Of a DNA stretch of 64,000 nt, positions 53,341 through 61,608 are shown one piece after another. This DNA is from Lachnospiraceae bacterium oral taxon 500. Lineage in GTDB: Bacteria > Bacillota > Clostridia > Lachnospirales > Vallitaleaceae. Numbering within the stretch: position 1 is the stretch's first letter; each line of letters starts with the position of its first letter. The stretch spans positions 3,137,384 to 3,201,383 of the forward strand of contig CP027241.1 in NCBI GenBank assembly GCA_002999035.1, in the 5' to 3' direction. A program made the translations under genes and the position numbers. The notes beneath the pieces are model-generated. The model had not been told where the DNA came from, ran no database searches, and saw nothing but the letters and a program-made list of their open reading frames with translations.

Positions 53341-54123
53341 TCATTTGCTGATTAATACTTTTTTATTTACATTGTCCCATTCCACGGCGGCCCCTAAGCT
53401 TTCGGCAATTTCCCGAATGGATACAAAGTTCCTGTTATCCTTTACAATAAAATCCATTTCTTTTTCAATGCCGTTAATATTAACTGTTAGGGTGTTCTTT
53501 TTTTTCTCATTCCTACTCAGTTTGAAATATTCAATGATTGCATTTACAAGATTGTCTGCCAAAACCTCAATCCATTCCGGTTTTGTAAATTTTATCAATT
53601 CGGCATAGTTAGTGTAAAAGAAATGTTCTAACAAAACTGCTGTACAAGGGCTTTTTCTGATGATATACCAAGCATTTTTTAAATTGCTTGATACTTTAAT
53701 CCCTCGGTCAACCATTCCAGTGTTTTTCATGCATCTGTGCCACAACCCGCAAAATTTTTCCCCCGCTTCGTCACCTTGCCAGTAATACGACTCATACCCT
53801 TTCGCGGAACTTCCTGGATAATGAGCGTTGGCATGAATTGAAACCAGCAGATTAATTGCTTGTTCTTTATGCCATTTGTTCGCCATATTAATTCTTGCAT
53901 TAAGTGGTACATCATCTGCACTCGGCTGTTGCGTAAACAAAACTTCAATGTCATATTCTTTTAATTTTTCTCTTGCTAGTATAGCAACTTTTGAATTAAA
54001 GTCGTATTCTTCAAACCATTTGCTTGTCGGTCTTCCTGTCAAAGACTCCCCGTCAAAATAAACGCCTTTTGAAGGCGGAAAAGTATTTTGCCCATGGCCG
54101 ATATCAAGTACAATTCTTTTCAA
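53341..54123 (-). CDS. N-acetylmuramoyl-L-alanine amidase (endolysin) with a copper-amine-oxidase-like C-terminal domain
   Basis: 260 residues. Amidase_3 zinc motifs are VLDIGHG (His), the Glu in FEEYDFN, SIHANA (His) and the catalytic Glu in LLEHFFYTN. The last about 50 residues (INGIEKEMDF...NRNFVSIREIAESLGAAVEWD) form a Cu-amine-oxidase N1-like stalk or wall-binding domain. Translation starts at TTG 54123 with GGAGG 5 nt upstream. It cuts the stem peptide from murein during lysis. Confidence 0.92.
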   Translation of the reverse strand: MKRIVLDIGHGQNTFPPSKGVYFDGESLTGRPTSKWFEEYDFNSKVAILAREKLKEYDIEVLFTQQPSADDVPLNARINMANKWHKEQAINLLVSIHANAHYPGSSAKGYESYYWQGDEAGEKFCGLWHRCMKNTGMVDRGIKVSSNLKNAWYIIRKSPCTAVLLEHFFYTNYAELIKFTKPEWIEVLADNLVNAIIEYFKLSRNEKKKNTLTVNINGIEKEMDFIVKDNRNFVSIREIAESLGAAVEWDNVNKKVLISK

Positions 54124-54132
54124 TATTGCCTC

Positions 54133-54384
54133 CTATAAGTCAATCTTGATATTTTCCTGTTTCTTGTACGCGTCAAAGTACAATTCCTTTTTGTCCTCAT
54201 TATGAGTGACCTCATAATACATACCGTCCGAAAGTGTTGTACTTAGCAGCGCTTTATTGTTTTGCAATACCTTGCATAACCACACCACATACACATTTCC
54301 TTTTGAAATTTTCGTTTCAAAACGCTCGTTATGGTATGCTGCAACTTGTTCTTTGCAAAGTTCTTGAAACTCATTATTTCCCAT
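54133..54384 (-). CDS. DUF6275 family phage protein
   Basis: 83 residues with VYVVWLCKVLQNNKALLSTTL and GMYYEVTHNEDKKELYFDAYKK, the conserved core of DUF6275. The family is seen near lysis genes of Firmicutes phages; role unknown. AGAGGAT precedes the ATG. Confidence 0.75.
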   Translation of the reverse strand: MGNNEFQELCKEQVAAYHNERFETKISKGNVYVVWLCKVLQNNKALLSTTLSDGMYYEVTHNEDKKELYFDAYKKQENIKIDL

Positions 54385-54396
54385 TGCTAATCCTCT

Positions 54397-55647
54397 CTAT
54401 TTTTTGTAGCCTAACGCCCGGCTTACCAGCGCCATTGTTTCACCTCTGGTAATACAGTCGTCAAAGCGCTTTTCATGGATTGTTATTCCTCTTTTTTGCA
54501 GTGCTTCAAAATACGCTTCCGCCCAATGTCCGCCCTTTTTCGGCAGCACGTCAGTCGCGTCATTTTTGTTAAGCATTCGGTAAAGCAAAGTCATAAACTC
54601 GCCGCGTGTAACTTTATTGTCGTAATTCTTTTCAAATACCTTGCAGCCGTGGCTGTTAAGATATTTGAAATACTTGTCAGCCCAATGTTCAGCGTTTATC
54701 ACAGGGAACACATTCTTATCTCCGCCCGCCAGCACTCTGGCCAAAATAGCCATTGTTTCACCCCGGCTAATGTTCCGGTCAAAGTTCCGTTCATGCAGCG
54801 TCACACCCTTCTTCCAAAGGAAGTAAAAATATTTGTCCGCCCAATGAAGTAAGCTGTCATCGGCAATCGCGACATATTCCTTGATCGGGTAATCTTTCCG
54901 AATGGTGAAAAAGCCGTTCTTTCCCCAACCTCGGCCGTAAGAATTATGGCCGTACCAAACGGCCTTACTATCGTCCCAGCCATAAATTAGCATGGTATGA
55001 AAGCCCTTTAAGCTTTCACCGTCTTGCGGGTTGGGAATAATCCCATTGCTCTGGACAAAGCTAAACGATGGATACAAGGGAATGCAGATACAGACACACC
55101 CAAGCTTTTTAATCGCCTGCTTAATTTCTAACTCCGTTTCTGGAAAAAGGTATTTATCTGCCTTGTACCCAGCAGCCGAATTTAACAGCGCTGGCCGTAC
55201 TTCCCTATAGAACTTATCTTTATTGTCCTTGTAGGAAATGCGCTCACTTGTCTGCTTAGGGTTTAAGTCATATTGCGCCAGAAAACAAACACCATCCTCG
55301 ACCAGCTTTTCGGCCTGATCTTTTAGTGATGTTCCTTCCGTGTCCAGCAAGTAGCTAATATTCTTTGGCCGGTTCATCCATAAAAACCAGCCGCTGAACA
55401 AAAATATATTGTCCGGGTTCTGAATATACTCCAGCAAAGATTTTGCCTTGGCCAGCGCCTGCCCGACACAGCTACCGGAAAGCAGCTGATTATACATAAC
55501 CATATTCAATATGGTTTCAATGTTCTCCGGCTTATAAGCCACTTCTAAGGTGATTCCGCTTTCCGCCAAAACCGGAAAATCTTTTGGACTTCTATTAGAC
55601 GGAAGCGCACCAAAAATTTGCTCGCTCACTCTGATTGTTTCTTCCAT
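54397..55647 (-). CDS. Papain-fold (C1-like) cysteine protease with three SLH repeats
   Basis: 416 residues. The N-terminal about 240 residues are a C1-like peptidase: catalytic Cys in LLSGSCVGQALAKA, catalytic His in GFHTMLIYGWDD and Asn in YGHNSYGRGWGKNGFFTI. The last about 170 residues are three S-layer homology repeats, each with HWAxxYFxxL and a (I/V)(S/T)RGE motif (NISRGETMAI, KVTRGEFMTL, CITRGETMAL). SLH repeats anchor proteins to pyruvylated wall polymers. No signal peptide is seen, so it could be a virion protein, or be released at lysis. GGAGG precedes the ATG. Confidence 0.85.
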   Translation of the reverse strand: MEETIRVSEQIFGALPSNRSPKDFPVLAESGITLEVAYKPENIETILNMVMYNQLLSGSCVGQALAKAKSLLEYIQNPDNIFLFSGWFLWMNRPKNISYLLDTEGTSLKDQAEKLVEDGVCFLAQYDLNPKQTSERISYKDNKDKFYREVRPALLNSAAGYKADKYLFPETELEIKQAIKKLGCVCICIPLYPSFSFVQSNGIIPNPQDGESLKGFHTMLIYGWDDSKAVWYGHNSYGRGWGKNGFFTIRKDYPIKEYVAIADDSLLHWADKYFYFLWKKGVTLHERNFDRNISRGETMAILARVLAGGDKNVFPVINAEHWADKYFKYLNSHGCKVFEKNYDNKVTRGEFMTLLYRMLNKNDATDVLPKKGGHWAEAYFEALQKRGITIHEKRFDDCITRGETMALVSRALGYKK

Positions 55648-55673
55648 GTATCAATCCTCCCTCTTTTTTGACT

Positions 55674-55697
55674 ATGGGGCAGCTGCCGCCGCCCCAT
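55674..55697. other. Hairpin upstream of the protease gene
   Basis: ATGGGGC (55674-55680) and GCCCCAT (55691-55697) around a 10-nt loop, in the 61-nt gap between the CD1375-like gene and the SLH protease gene. No U-tract follows on the minus strand. Confidence 0.35.
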
Positions 55698-55708
55698 GCC
55701 ATTATGCC

Positions 55709-55867
55709 TTATTCTTCCGCCAGTTCCGGCAGCGGATTGCCGTAACCATCAAAACCAAGTTCTTTCAAATCCTCTAAAACTAACTGCTTCAGAGCCGGAT
55801 CCTTGATTTTGTCGATGGTTCTCCGCTTCGCGATAATTAATTTCACATAAATATCACGCCACACCAT
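55709..55867 (-). CDS. CD1375-family small phage protein
   Basis: 52 residues: MVWRDIYVKLIIAKRRTIDKI, then DPALKQLVLEDLKELGFDGYGNPL. The short IYVxLI...RTIDxIxDPxLxxxV pattern is that of the CD1375 (XkdX-neighbour) family of tail-region proteins. The start at 55867 is preceded by AAGGGGGTG. Confidence 0.7.
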   Translation of the reverse strand: MVWRDIYVKLIIAKRRTIDKIKDPALKQLVLEDLKELGFDGYGNPLPELAEE

Positions 55868-55928
55868 TTCTTCACCCCCTTCCCTCAATAGTATTTTTAT
55901 GAGAAATAGAAGTAATCTATCTTTCATC

Positions 55929-56231
55929 TTACGCACCGCCTTCCTTCATTTCTGCCAATGCTTCCATCATGTCAAGCTGCTCTTTTTTGATTTCTTGGAT
56001 TTCTTCTTTCAGTTTTTCCGCTTCCGTTTTTTCCCGCTGTTCATAACGAACCATGATTTCTCCTTGTTCGTTAATGTCATATTTCCCAACTTCACCGGGC
56101 CGGTCTTCTATCACTGGTGGGTTATCTATCACTTTCCATTTCACCGCCCCGCTCTCTATCAGTAAGCGGGATTCTATCATTTTCGGTTTCTCATTTTGTA
56201 ATTCTTCAATGCATATTAACAGTTTTTTCAT
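55929..56231 (-). CDS. Small phage tail-region protein with C-terminal coiled coil
   Basis: 100 residues from MKKLLICIEELQNEKPK. The middle part (AVKWKVIDNPPVIEDRPGEVGKYDINEQGEIMVRYE) is followed by a coiled coil (EKTEAEKLKEEIQEIKKEQLDMMEAL). It resembles small proteins between tail fibre and lysis genes in clostridial phages. No function can be named. Start chosen at 56231 with AAGGAAAAG upstream. Confidence 0.65.
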   Translation of the reverse strand: MKKLLICIEELQNEKPKMIESRLLIESGAVKWKVIDNPPVIEDRPGEVGKYDINEQGEIMVRYEQREKTEAEKLKEEIQEIKKEQLDMMEALAEMKEGGA

Positions 56232-56256
56232 TCTCTTTTCCTTCCTCAGCATGACA

Positions 56257-56283
56257 AGAAGACACGTCTTCAACGTGTCTTCT
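56257..56283. terminator. Hairpin at the end of the recombinase gene
   Basis: Perfect 11-bp arms AGAAGACACGT (56257-56267) and ACGTGTCTTCT (56273-56283), 18 nt after the recombinase stop. The T-tract on the minus strand is poor, so it may be partial or only stabilising. Confidence 0.55.
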
Positions 56284-56300
56284 CACATATTAAAAATGCT

Positions 56301-57275
56301 TTATGCTATCCTGTTATACTCGTTTTTTATCTTTTCCATATCTTCTTTAGCATATATCTGCGTTGTTGTTATACTTGCATGGCCAAGCAAGATTTGAATA
56401 GTTTCCAAACTCATTCCATGCTTCCGGCTATTTGTTGCGAAAGTATGCCGCAACAAGTGCGGATATAGCTTAATATTGGTTCTTTCGCCAATTTCTTTGA
56501 TAATAGATTGGATTGCCGATGGCTTTAGCCGCCCATGCGGCTTTTTATTACTTCGTAACAGCGCTCCATCCGTAATTGCTTCTTTTTTCATATACTCTTC
56601 TATTAATAACTTGCATTTTTCACTGCAAAATACAGTTCTTTTCTTATTCCCTTTCCCAATTACCTCAATGCTGCGCTCTTTTTGATTTATATCCTTAACG
56701 TCTATCTCTGCAATTTCCGATAACCGACAACCAGTAGAAACATATAATTCAATAATCAGCTTTTCCCGCAAATCCTCGCAAGCATATTTGACCGCTTCCA
56801 GCTTCTCACCATCTAATCCTACCCTGTTTCTTTTTGGTTTAAAATTATTGATTTTTATTCTGGCAATGGGATTTTGGCTAAGATAGCCTTCTACGATGCA
56901 CCACTTAAAAAAGCTTTGCAAAATATGCAGGTAATTATTAATTGTACCATCTGCGTTCTTTCTGGTATTGACCAAATAGCTGATGTATTCCCGGATGTCG
57001 TCTGTACTTATCCGGCGAATATCCTTATTTACTCTTTCGCTGAACTTCGTAATCTGCAATCGATAACCATCAATCGTTTTTTCTGACTTCTTTTCCGTCC
57101 GTAAAGAGAACAGAAATTTTTCCAGCAAAACCAACAACTGATATTCCTTTTGTTCTTTTTTGGGGATTATCTCATATTTTTCCATCACCTCTCTCGTTAG
57201 CTGCTTAAACTCCCCCCTGCTTAGATTGGTAAACTTCTTAATTGCCCTGTAAATCTCATCTGATAGCTTAATCAT
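56301..57275 (-). CDS. Tyrosine recombinase, probable tail-fibre invertase
   Basis: 324 residues from MIKLSDEIYRAIKKF. An N-terminal core-binding SAM-like domain (about 45-140: EKFLFSLRTEKKSEKTIDGYRLQITKF) is followed by the catalytic domain with Arg in STGCRLSEIAEI, HLLRHTFATN (His and Arg), GHASITTTQIYA (His and the nucleophile Tyr). It is XerC/XerD-like. The gene starts 57 nt outside one of two inverted repeats that bound the alternative tail-fibre ends, with a promoter in that gap. This position, in the tail region and away from the prophage end, points to site-specific inversion rather than integration of the phage. Confidence 0.88.
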   Translation of the reverse strand: MIKLSDEIYRAIKKFTNLSRGEFKQLTREVMEKYEIIPKKEQKEYQLLVLLEKFLFSLRTEKKSEKTIDGYRLQITKFSERVNKDIRRISTDDIREYISYLVNTRKNADGTINNYLHILQSFFKWCIVEGYLSQNPIARIKINNFKPKRNRVGLDGEKLEAVKYACEDLREKLIIELYVSTGCRLSEIAEIDVKDINQKERSIEVIGKGNKKRTVFCSEKCKLLIEEYMKKEAITDGALLRSNKKPHGRLKPSAIQSIIKEIGERTNIKLYPHLLRHTFATNSRKHGMSLETIQILLGHASITTTQIYAKEDMEKIKNEYNRIA

Positions 57276-57301
57276 TGCCTCTTTATCTCCTTTTTGCAAT
57301 G

Positions 57302-57310
57302 ATTATAGCA
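57302..57310 (-). promoter_or_regulatory. Extended -10 promoter of the recombinase gene
   Basis: Minus strand TGCTATAAT (57310-57302), matching TGnTATAAT, 27 nt before the recombinase ATG. No good -35 box is present, as usual for extended -10 promoters. It lies outside the invertible segment, so recombinase expression does not depend on orientation. Confidence 0.55.
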
Positions 57311-57331
57311 TGCCATCTTTCGCCTGCTTTA

Positions 57332-57353
57332 GAATAATAAAGCGGATAAAAAT
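57332..57353 (+). repeat. Left inverted repeat of the invertible tail-fibre segment
   Basis: 22 bp, GAATAATAAAGCGG followed by ATAAAAAT, identical to the reverse complement of 57812-57833. In frame it encodes NNKADKN. It lies directly after a TAG stop in the plus-strand frame. Predicted crossover site. Confidence 0.92.
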
Positions 57354-57596
57354 GCTAATACATTCATTTATCACGGATGGACAAAAAACTTTGATGAATG
57401 CCTGAAAACAGGCTGGTACACATTCGGATTAGAAACCGGTTTTGGCTATGGAGTTTTAACAGTACAAAACTCATCCAATCAGGAACATAATAATATTGAC
57501 AACTGGATTTGGCAGGAACGCCGGAATACAAATGGCCAATATCAACGGCGGCACAAAATCAATAATGGTCCTTGGACGGAATGGGTAAATTTTTAA
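57333..57596 (+). CDS. Silent alternative C-terminal end of the tail fibre
   Basis: An 87-codon plus-strand open frame without a start (TAG just upstream). It begins NNKADKN, shared with the fibre, then ANTFIYHGWTKNF, GWYTFGLETGFG, NIDNWIWQERRNTN and NNGPWTEWVNF. The last elements are those of pyocin-knob type receptor-binding tips. It ends at TAA 57594-57596, overlapping the fibre stop by 4 nt, tail to tail. After inversion the frame would be joined to residue 241 of the fibre, giving a 321-residue product. It is not expressed as it stands. Confidence 0.88.
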   Translation, partial: NNKADKNANTFIYHGWTKNFDECLKTGWYTFGLETGFGYGVLTVQNSSNQEHNNIDNWIWQERRNTNGQYQRRHKINNGPWTEWVNF

Positions 57597-58534
57597 AAAA
57601 TCAAGTAAAATCGTTGATCCGTCTTGCTATACATCAACGCATGCATACCAACAGACACTTGAACTGTTTGCCCATTTTGCCCATAAATTGGAATACCATC
57701 AATGTTTTGCATAACTTTTTCGGTTCTGCCAAAAATCACTTGTGTTTCAATCATTCCTGCATTTGTAATCCATGCTTGAGTTACACTGGGTAAATGAATG
57801 GCTGTAATCATATTTTTATCCGCTTTATTATTCAATTGCTGGGTAAGATTCTGGATGTCCGCCCGCAGCTGCTCAATCTGTGTTTCCAGACTGTCCGCTT
57901 TTTGCGATGTTGCAAAATAAGTGCAGTCTTGTCCATCCAGCTTATCGCTGTCGGCGGCCTTTTCTGTTATCCCCAGCTTATTTTCATTCAGCCGCTTCCC
58001 TTGCGCGGCTGACAGCGGTCTATCCTTGTCAGACGAATCCAGATCATTCACAGTTTCGTTCTTCTTTAAATACTTTGATAGCTCCTGATTCAAGTTTTGT
58101 TTGGTTACAATAACCACATTGGGGTCTACTGTCATAGCAATCGTTTCCGGGTTATCCACCTCAAGCTGAACCTTGATATAAAGATCCTTTAATCCGCCGA
58201 ATGAATCAACCGGTTTTTCCGTTTGCGGATATTTCCCAACTAAAACCAAACTTCCTTGCTTATCAAAAATGCCAATTTCCCGAATCGTAAATCCGCCGAT
58301 ATGCGCCGGTATCAGGCATTCAATGGTAATTCTGTTTTCTTCGATCGTGGTTGCATTTGTGTTCGCGCGATACTTTTCATTAACCAACGCATACTGAGAA
58401 ACCATTGGCTCATAATATCTCCCATTTCCATCGCCAACCGCAAACTGGTAAAATTCTAATTTTTGCCCGGTTGTTGCACTGACCAATTTCTCCTGCCCAA
58501 TCTTAGTAATTATGGTATAAAATTCCTGCGCCAC
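57593..58534 (-). CDS. Phage tail fibre (tail-collar N-terminal domain), currently expressed version
   Basis: 313 residues. The N-terminus MAQEFYTIITKIGQEKLVSA and GFTIREIGIFDKQGSLVLVGKYPQTEKP match the phage tail-collar fibre domain (DUF3751) that attaches to the baseplate. The middle has PLSAAQGKRLNENK and a coiled coil (SLETQIEQLRADIQNLTQQLNNKADKN). The last 72 residues (MITAIHLPSVTQ... to RFYLIF) form the tip, ending at 57593. The crossover heptapeptide NNKADKN is at residues 235-241. The tip after it is exchangeable by inversion. It follows the gpI-like gene by 3 nt. Confidence 0.9.
   Translation of the reverse strand: MAQEFYTIITKIGQEKLVSATTGQKLEFYQFAVGDGNGRYYEPMVSQYALVNEKYRANTNATTIEENRITIECLIPAHIGGFTIREIGIFDKQGSLVLVGKYPQTEKPVDSFGGLKDLYIKVQLEVDNPETIAMTVDPNVVIVTKQNLNQELSKYLKKNETVNDLDSSDKDRPLSAAQGKRLNENKLGITEKAADSDKLDGQDCTYFATSQKADSLETQIEQLRADIQNLTQQLNNKADKNMITAIHLPSVTQAWITNAGMIETQVIFGRTEKVMQNIDGIPIYGQNGQTVQVSVGMHALMYSKTDQRFYLIF
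57812..57833 (-). repeat. Right inverted repeat of the invertible tail-fibre segment
   Basis: 22 bp, exact reverse complement of 57332-57353. On the minus strand it lies inside the fibre gene and encodes NNKADKN. The invertible segment between and including the repeats is 502 bp. Confidence 0.92.
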
Positions 58535-58537
58535 TTT

Positions 58538-59065
58538 TTACCCCTTTCTGGTTTCTAATTTTGTCTCTTCCCCGCTTAAACAGATACTTTTTGTCTTCCC
58601 CTTCGCTGGATATAGAGTATGCTGCGTTTTAAAGTCAACTCCTACTCCGGCAGCCGCCAAAGTTTTGATTTTTCTCTTTTCTTCTGCCGTTAAAAAACGG
58701 CCGGCCACAACGATTATCTTGGCGTCGCCTTCTATGATTTCAACAAAATCCGCTTGCAAATAAAAATCAAGCGCTGAATTAAGAGAATGGATATCCTCTC
58801 CTCTGTCCTTGGAAGCAATTTGAAACCGAATGACTTGCTTAAACTCCTCGTCGCTTTTTCCATTTCGATCCGTTCCTTCTTCTTCCCCCAAAAGATCTAA
58901 AGTCTGACCGCTTACTTTTTCAAGGGAAGGCAAACTTGATAAACTGCGCAGCATTGAGGCGGCAAAATAAAACTGCTCGCTAATCACCCTTAATAGTTTT
59001 TCCATATTACCGCTTACTTTTCTGTAATTTTGAGGAAGTCGCTGCCATATTTCTTTAAAGGTCAT
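58538..59065 (-). CDS. Phage tail protein of the gpI/XkdT-neighbour type (YmfQ/DUF2612-like)
   Basis: 175 residues. The helix-rich N-terminal half (PQNYRKVSGNMEKLLRVISEQF), then GQTLDLLGEEEGTDRNGKSDEEFKQVIRFQIASKDRGEDI, resembles the conserved region of DUF2612/YmfQ tail proteins. Gene order (J homologue upstream, fibre downstream) matches gpI of P2, which links baseplate to fibre. It overlaps the J homologue by 11 nt. Confidence 0.75.
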   Translation of the reverse strand: MTFKEIWQRLPQNYRKVSGNMEKLLRVISEQFYFAASMLRSLSSLPSLEKVSGQTLDLLGEEEGTDRNGKSDEEFKQVIRFQIASKDRGEDIHSLNSALDFYLQADFVEIIEGDAKIIVVAGRFLTAEEKRKIKTLAAAGVGVDFKTQHTLYPAKGKTKSICLSGEETKLETRKG

Positions 59066-60213
59066 CGCTCACCTTCACTTTCCCCTTGTCCGTGATAACG
59101 GTCTCGCCCTCGGCTAATACAATATTTTTTGCTTCCAAACTTTGCTCTGTTTTGCCGATTTTGACCGCCGCGTCCTTAATTTCCTTATTTCCCATAACAA
59201 GGGATACTAACCGGCTAACTACAATATCTTCCCCTGCATAAAGCCCCAACAAATAATTTAAAACATCCGTTTGTACTTTTTCTTTTAGCTGCTCTTTATT
59301 TTCTACGCCCAAATAAAAAGACAGTCTAATCACCGCATAAACCATGATTGCTGTCGTTCTTTGAAACCGCACTACCCGGCTTTTTCCTTTGTTATCCTGT
59401 ATCGTTACCGCCACAGCGCCCGCCGTGCTAATACCGGCCGCTTTCGACTCCAAAATCGCTCTGGCAATTTCCTCATCGCTTCCGCCCTGCACGATCACCC
59501 GGATTCCATGCGCTGGTATACCGTAATTCGCCGTTTCCGTGTCGTTTTCTTCAATGATTACACTCTTTACGGAAGGATTTTCTAAAATCCGCTTTTCAAT
59601 GCCAGCAATCGTTGATTTTCCTTTGTTTTTTAAACCCGCCTTATATCGGCGTCTTAATTCTTCATCCGTTTCTTCTTCTCTTGCACCCACGAATGCTTCT
59701 TCATTTGTTACTGAAGTAATCCCCGTCTCTGGATAACTGACTATCGTTATTTCTCCAACCTCTGCATTTTGCTCTGAGCCACATAGCAGGCTTTCTGCCG
59801 GAAGAACAACCGTTCCGTTTTCCCGAAATAACACCCGGCCTTGTTACCTGATATTCCTTTCCGCTTTCTGTTCGTACTTGAAATCCACGATAAACTTCTT
59901 TCCCTGTATTCCCACGAATGATCAGCTTACCTTTAGACTTTGCTTTTGGGAATCTTTTTATCCCACCTCTTTCCGCAATATAGTCCAGTTGAATTCCTTC
60001 AGCATATCGAAGAAAGGATTGAAAATAAATAGATTCCCCTAATTGCCAGATTTTGGCAATGCTCCACGCAAAAATCCGCAGCAATATCCCCAGTGCGCTT
60101 TTTTCCGATAAATTGATTTCTTCTCCCCATTTTTCTTTTGCGGAAAGGAACATTTCTTTTTCAATATCCGCATATCGTTTTCTCTCAAAGCCAAACTTCG
60201 TAATGCCCGCCAT
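59055..60213 (-). pseudogene. Baseplate J/gp47-like protein, split by one frameshift
   Basis: Two frames together give the whole protein. The N-terminal part starts MAGITKFGFERKRYADIEKEMFL (ATG 60213) and carries FLRYAEGIQLDYIAERGGIKRFPKA and VYRGFQVRTESGKEYQVT. The C-terminal part continues at about 59838 with VLFRENGTVVLPAESLLCGSEQNAEVGEI and EEAFVGAREEETDEELRRRYK, standard baseplate J motifs. The break is in a short GC-rich run (AAGGCCGGG). It may be a sequencing error or true inactivation. Confidence 0.82.
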
Positions 60214-60511
60214 ACAAATCACCTTTCCCTTTTAAAACCAGATTAAAACTTAGTTTTAACGCTCTTTTAGCCCTGTCCCATTCGATTATTAAATCCAAAA
60301 CCTCCTGCACTCTTTCTTCCTGCAATACCGCTTCTATAACAGAAAGCCGCAGCAGTTCCTGGTCGACTTCTTTCTTTTCTAATTCCGAATAATCAAGGCC
60401 TATCTCTTCATTTAAAAACCATTCGCCCTTTCTCGTTGTCAATATCCTTTCTAAGGACTGCAAAATCTCATCCTCTCCTGATATTATTTTAAAATCCCCA
60501 TTTTCCAGCAC
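60185..60511 (-). CDS. Baseplate wedge protein gpW/gp25 family
   Basis: 108 residues. DEILQSLERILTTRKGEWFLNEEIGLDYSELEKKEV is the hallmark of gp25-like proteins (the RKGEWFLNxxxGxDY box). It overlaps the J homologue start by 29 nt. The start codon appears to be GTG at 60511. Confidence 0.9.
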   Translation of the reverse strand: MLENGDFKIISGEDEILQSLERILTTRKGEWFLNEEIGLDYSELEKKEVDQELLRLSVIEAVLQEERVQEVLDLIIEWDRAKRALKLSFNLVLKGKGDLYGGHYEVWL

Positions 60512-60539
60512 AAGGTCATTCCCTTTACCTGTAAATCTT

Positions 60540-60821
60540 TCATAAATTAAATACCTTCCCTAAGACTACTGCATCTGATAAATCAAATCTTCGCGTTATG
60601 CCACCCTCCGCATACTCTTGCAAAACACCTAAAAGCACAATGTCTCCAACTTCATAAACCGCACTTCCCAATAGCATCGGCTTTTCCACTTGTGTTTTGT
60701 TCCCGAAAAGCGGTAAGATAATCAGCGGATTTACTGCCACCACTTTGCCTAAGAAAAGGGTATGAATTGCTCCTAATTTTTCTTCTATTTTTTTATTGAC
60801 AAATTTTGCTAAGCCTGCCAT
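60540..60821 (-). CDS. DUF2577-like phage baseplate protein
   Basis: 93 residues. MAGLAKFVNKKIEE and LGKVVAVNPLIILPLFGNKTQVEKPMLLG, then VGDIVLLGVLQE, are the conserved elements of DUF2577. Members sit between the XkdQ-like and gp25-like genes in PBSX-type tails. GGAGGTGCTGCC precedes the ATG. Confidence 0.78.
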   Translation of the reverse strand: MAGLAKFVNKKIEEKLGAIHTLFLGKVVAVNPLIILPLFGNKTQVEKPMLLGSAVYEVGDIVLLGVLQEYAEGGITRRFDLSDAVVLGKVFNL

Positions 60822-61608
60822 GGCAGCACCTCCATTTCTGTTATATATTCCCTGCTGTTATGGCTTCCCTTTACTACTCTAAAACTACCTTCTGCCATTT
60901 GGGACTGAATTACAACAATTCTGTCCGTTGTGATCTGGTGATTCAAAAGGCATTGAATTTTATACCCTTCTTTCCTTGTCTCCCCTTCGGAAACTTCGCA
61001 CCTTTCCGGGCTTCCCAAAAGACCAGTTGCTCCCGATAAATAAAAGTCCTTGTTGTCCCCTTTTTCCGTTGGCCGAACAAAAACTCTTTCTTGATTGATA
61101 TAAATTTTTGTTTCCGTTTCCTTAGCAATTTTTTGAATAATATTTTTTTAACTTGCCGCTAAGCGTTCTGGCCTTTCTGTGCTTGACGTTATGCTTTAAT
61201 GTAATATCAGCAACAGTAAGGTTATAATTCTTTAGTAAATCCTGTAAAATCTGCTGTGAAGTTATCCCGGCCGCATAAGTCTTATTAATCTCCATCTCCG
61301 CCCACGCTGCCGCGCCGCTTCCAACCTTTAACGTTGTTTTTCTATCAACATTCTCATTTTTTGTGCTGTAATTTAAGACCTCTCCCAAACACAAAAGGCC
61401 CATATCTTCCCCATACCCGGCAAAAAGTTCCACGGGCATTCCTTTTTTTTATTTCCGCAATGGTTTGCGGAGATAGATTATACAGGGATATTTCTGATAT
61501 ATCCGGCTCCATTTCTGTAGAAAAAGGAACAAAAAAATCAAAGTCCAGCGTTTCGCTTTCATATTCCAAGCGTCCCAGCCGTATTTGCGCTCTGCGGTTA
61601 AAAATCAT
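60809..61608 (-). pseudogene. XkdQ-like baseplate hub protein, interrupted by two frameshifts in A-runs
   Basis: Three consecutive frames make up one protein. It starts MIFNRRAQIRLGRLEYESETLDFDFFVPF (ATG 61608) and continues after an A8 run (about 61441) with GMPVELFAGYGEDMGLLCLGEV and then, after an A7 run (about 61135), with IIQKIAKETETKIYINQERVFVRPTEKGDN to the C-terminus VVKGSHNSREYITEMEVLPWQA. The VKGSHNSxxxxxEME end is typical of XkdQ/gpD-like hub proteins. One base removed from each run restores a single frame. Confidence 0.8.

Noticed and set aside
56301..57275. Tyrosine recombinase considered as the phage lysogeny integrase
   Set aside because: It lies between tail-fibre and lysis genes, more than 4 kb from the prophage end, and touches a fibre segment bounded by inverted repeats, so invertase is the better reading; integrase is not fully excluded.
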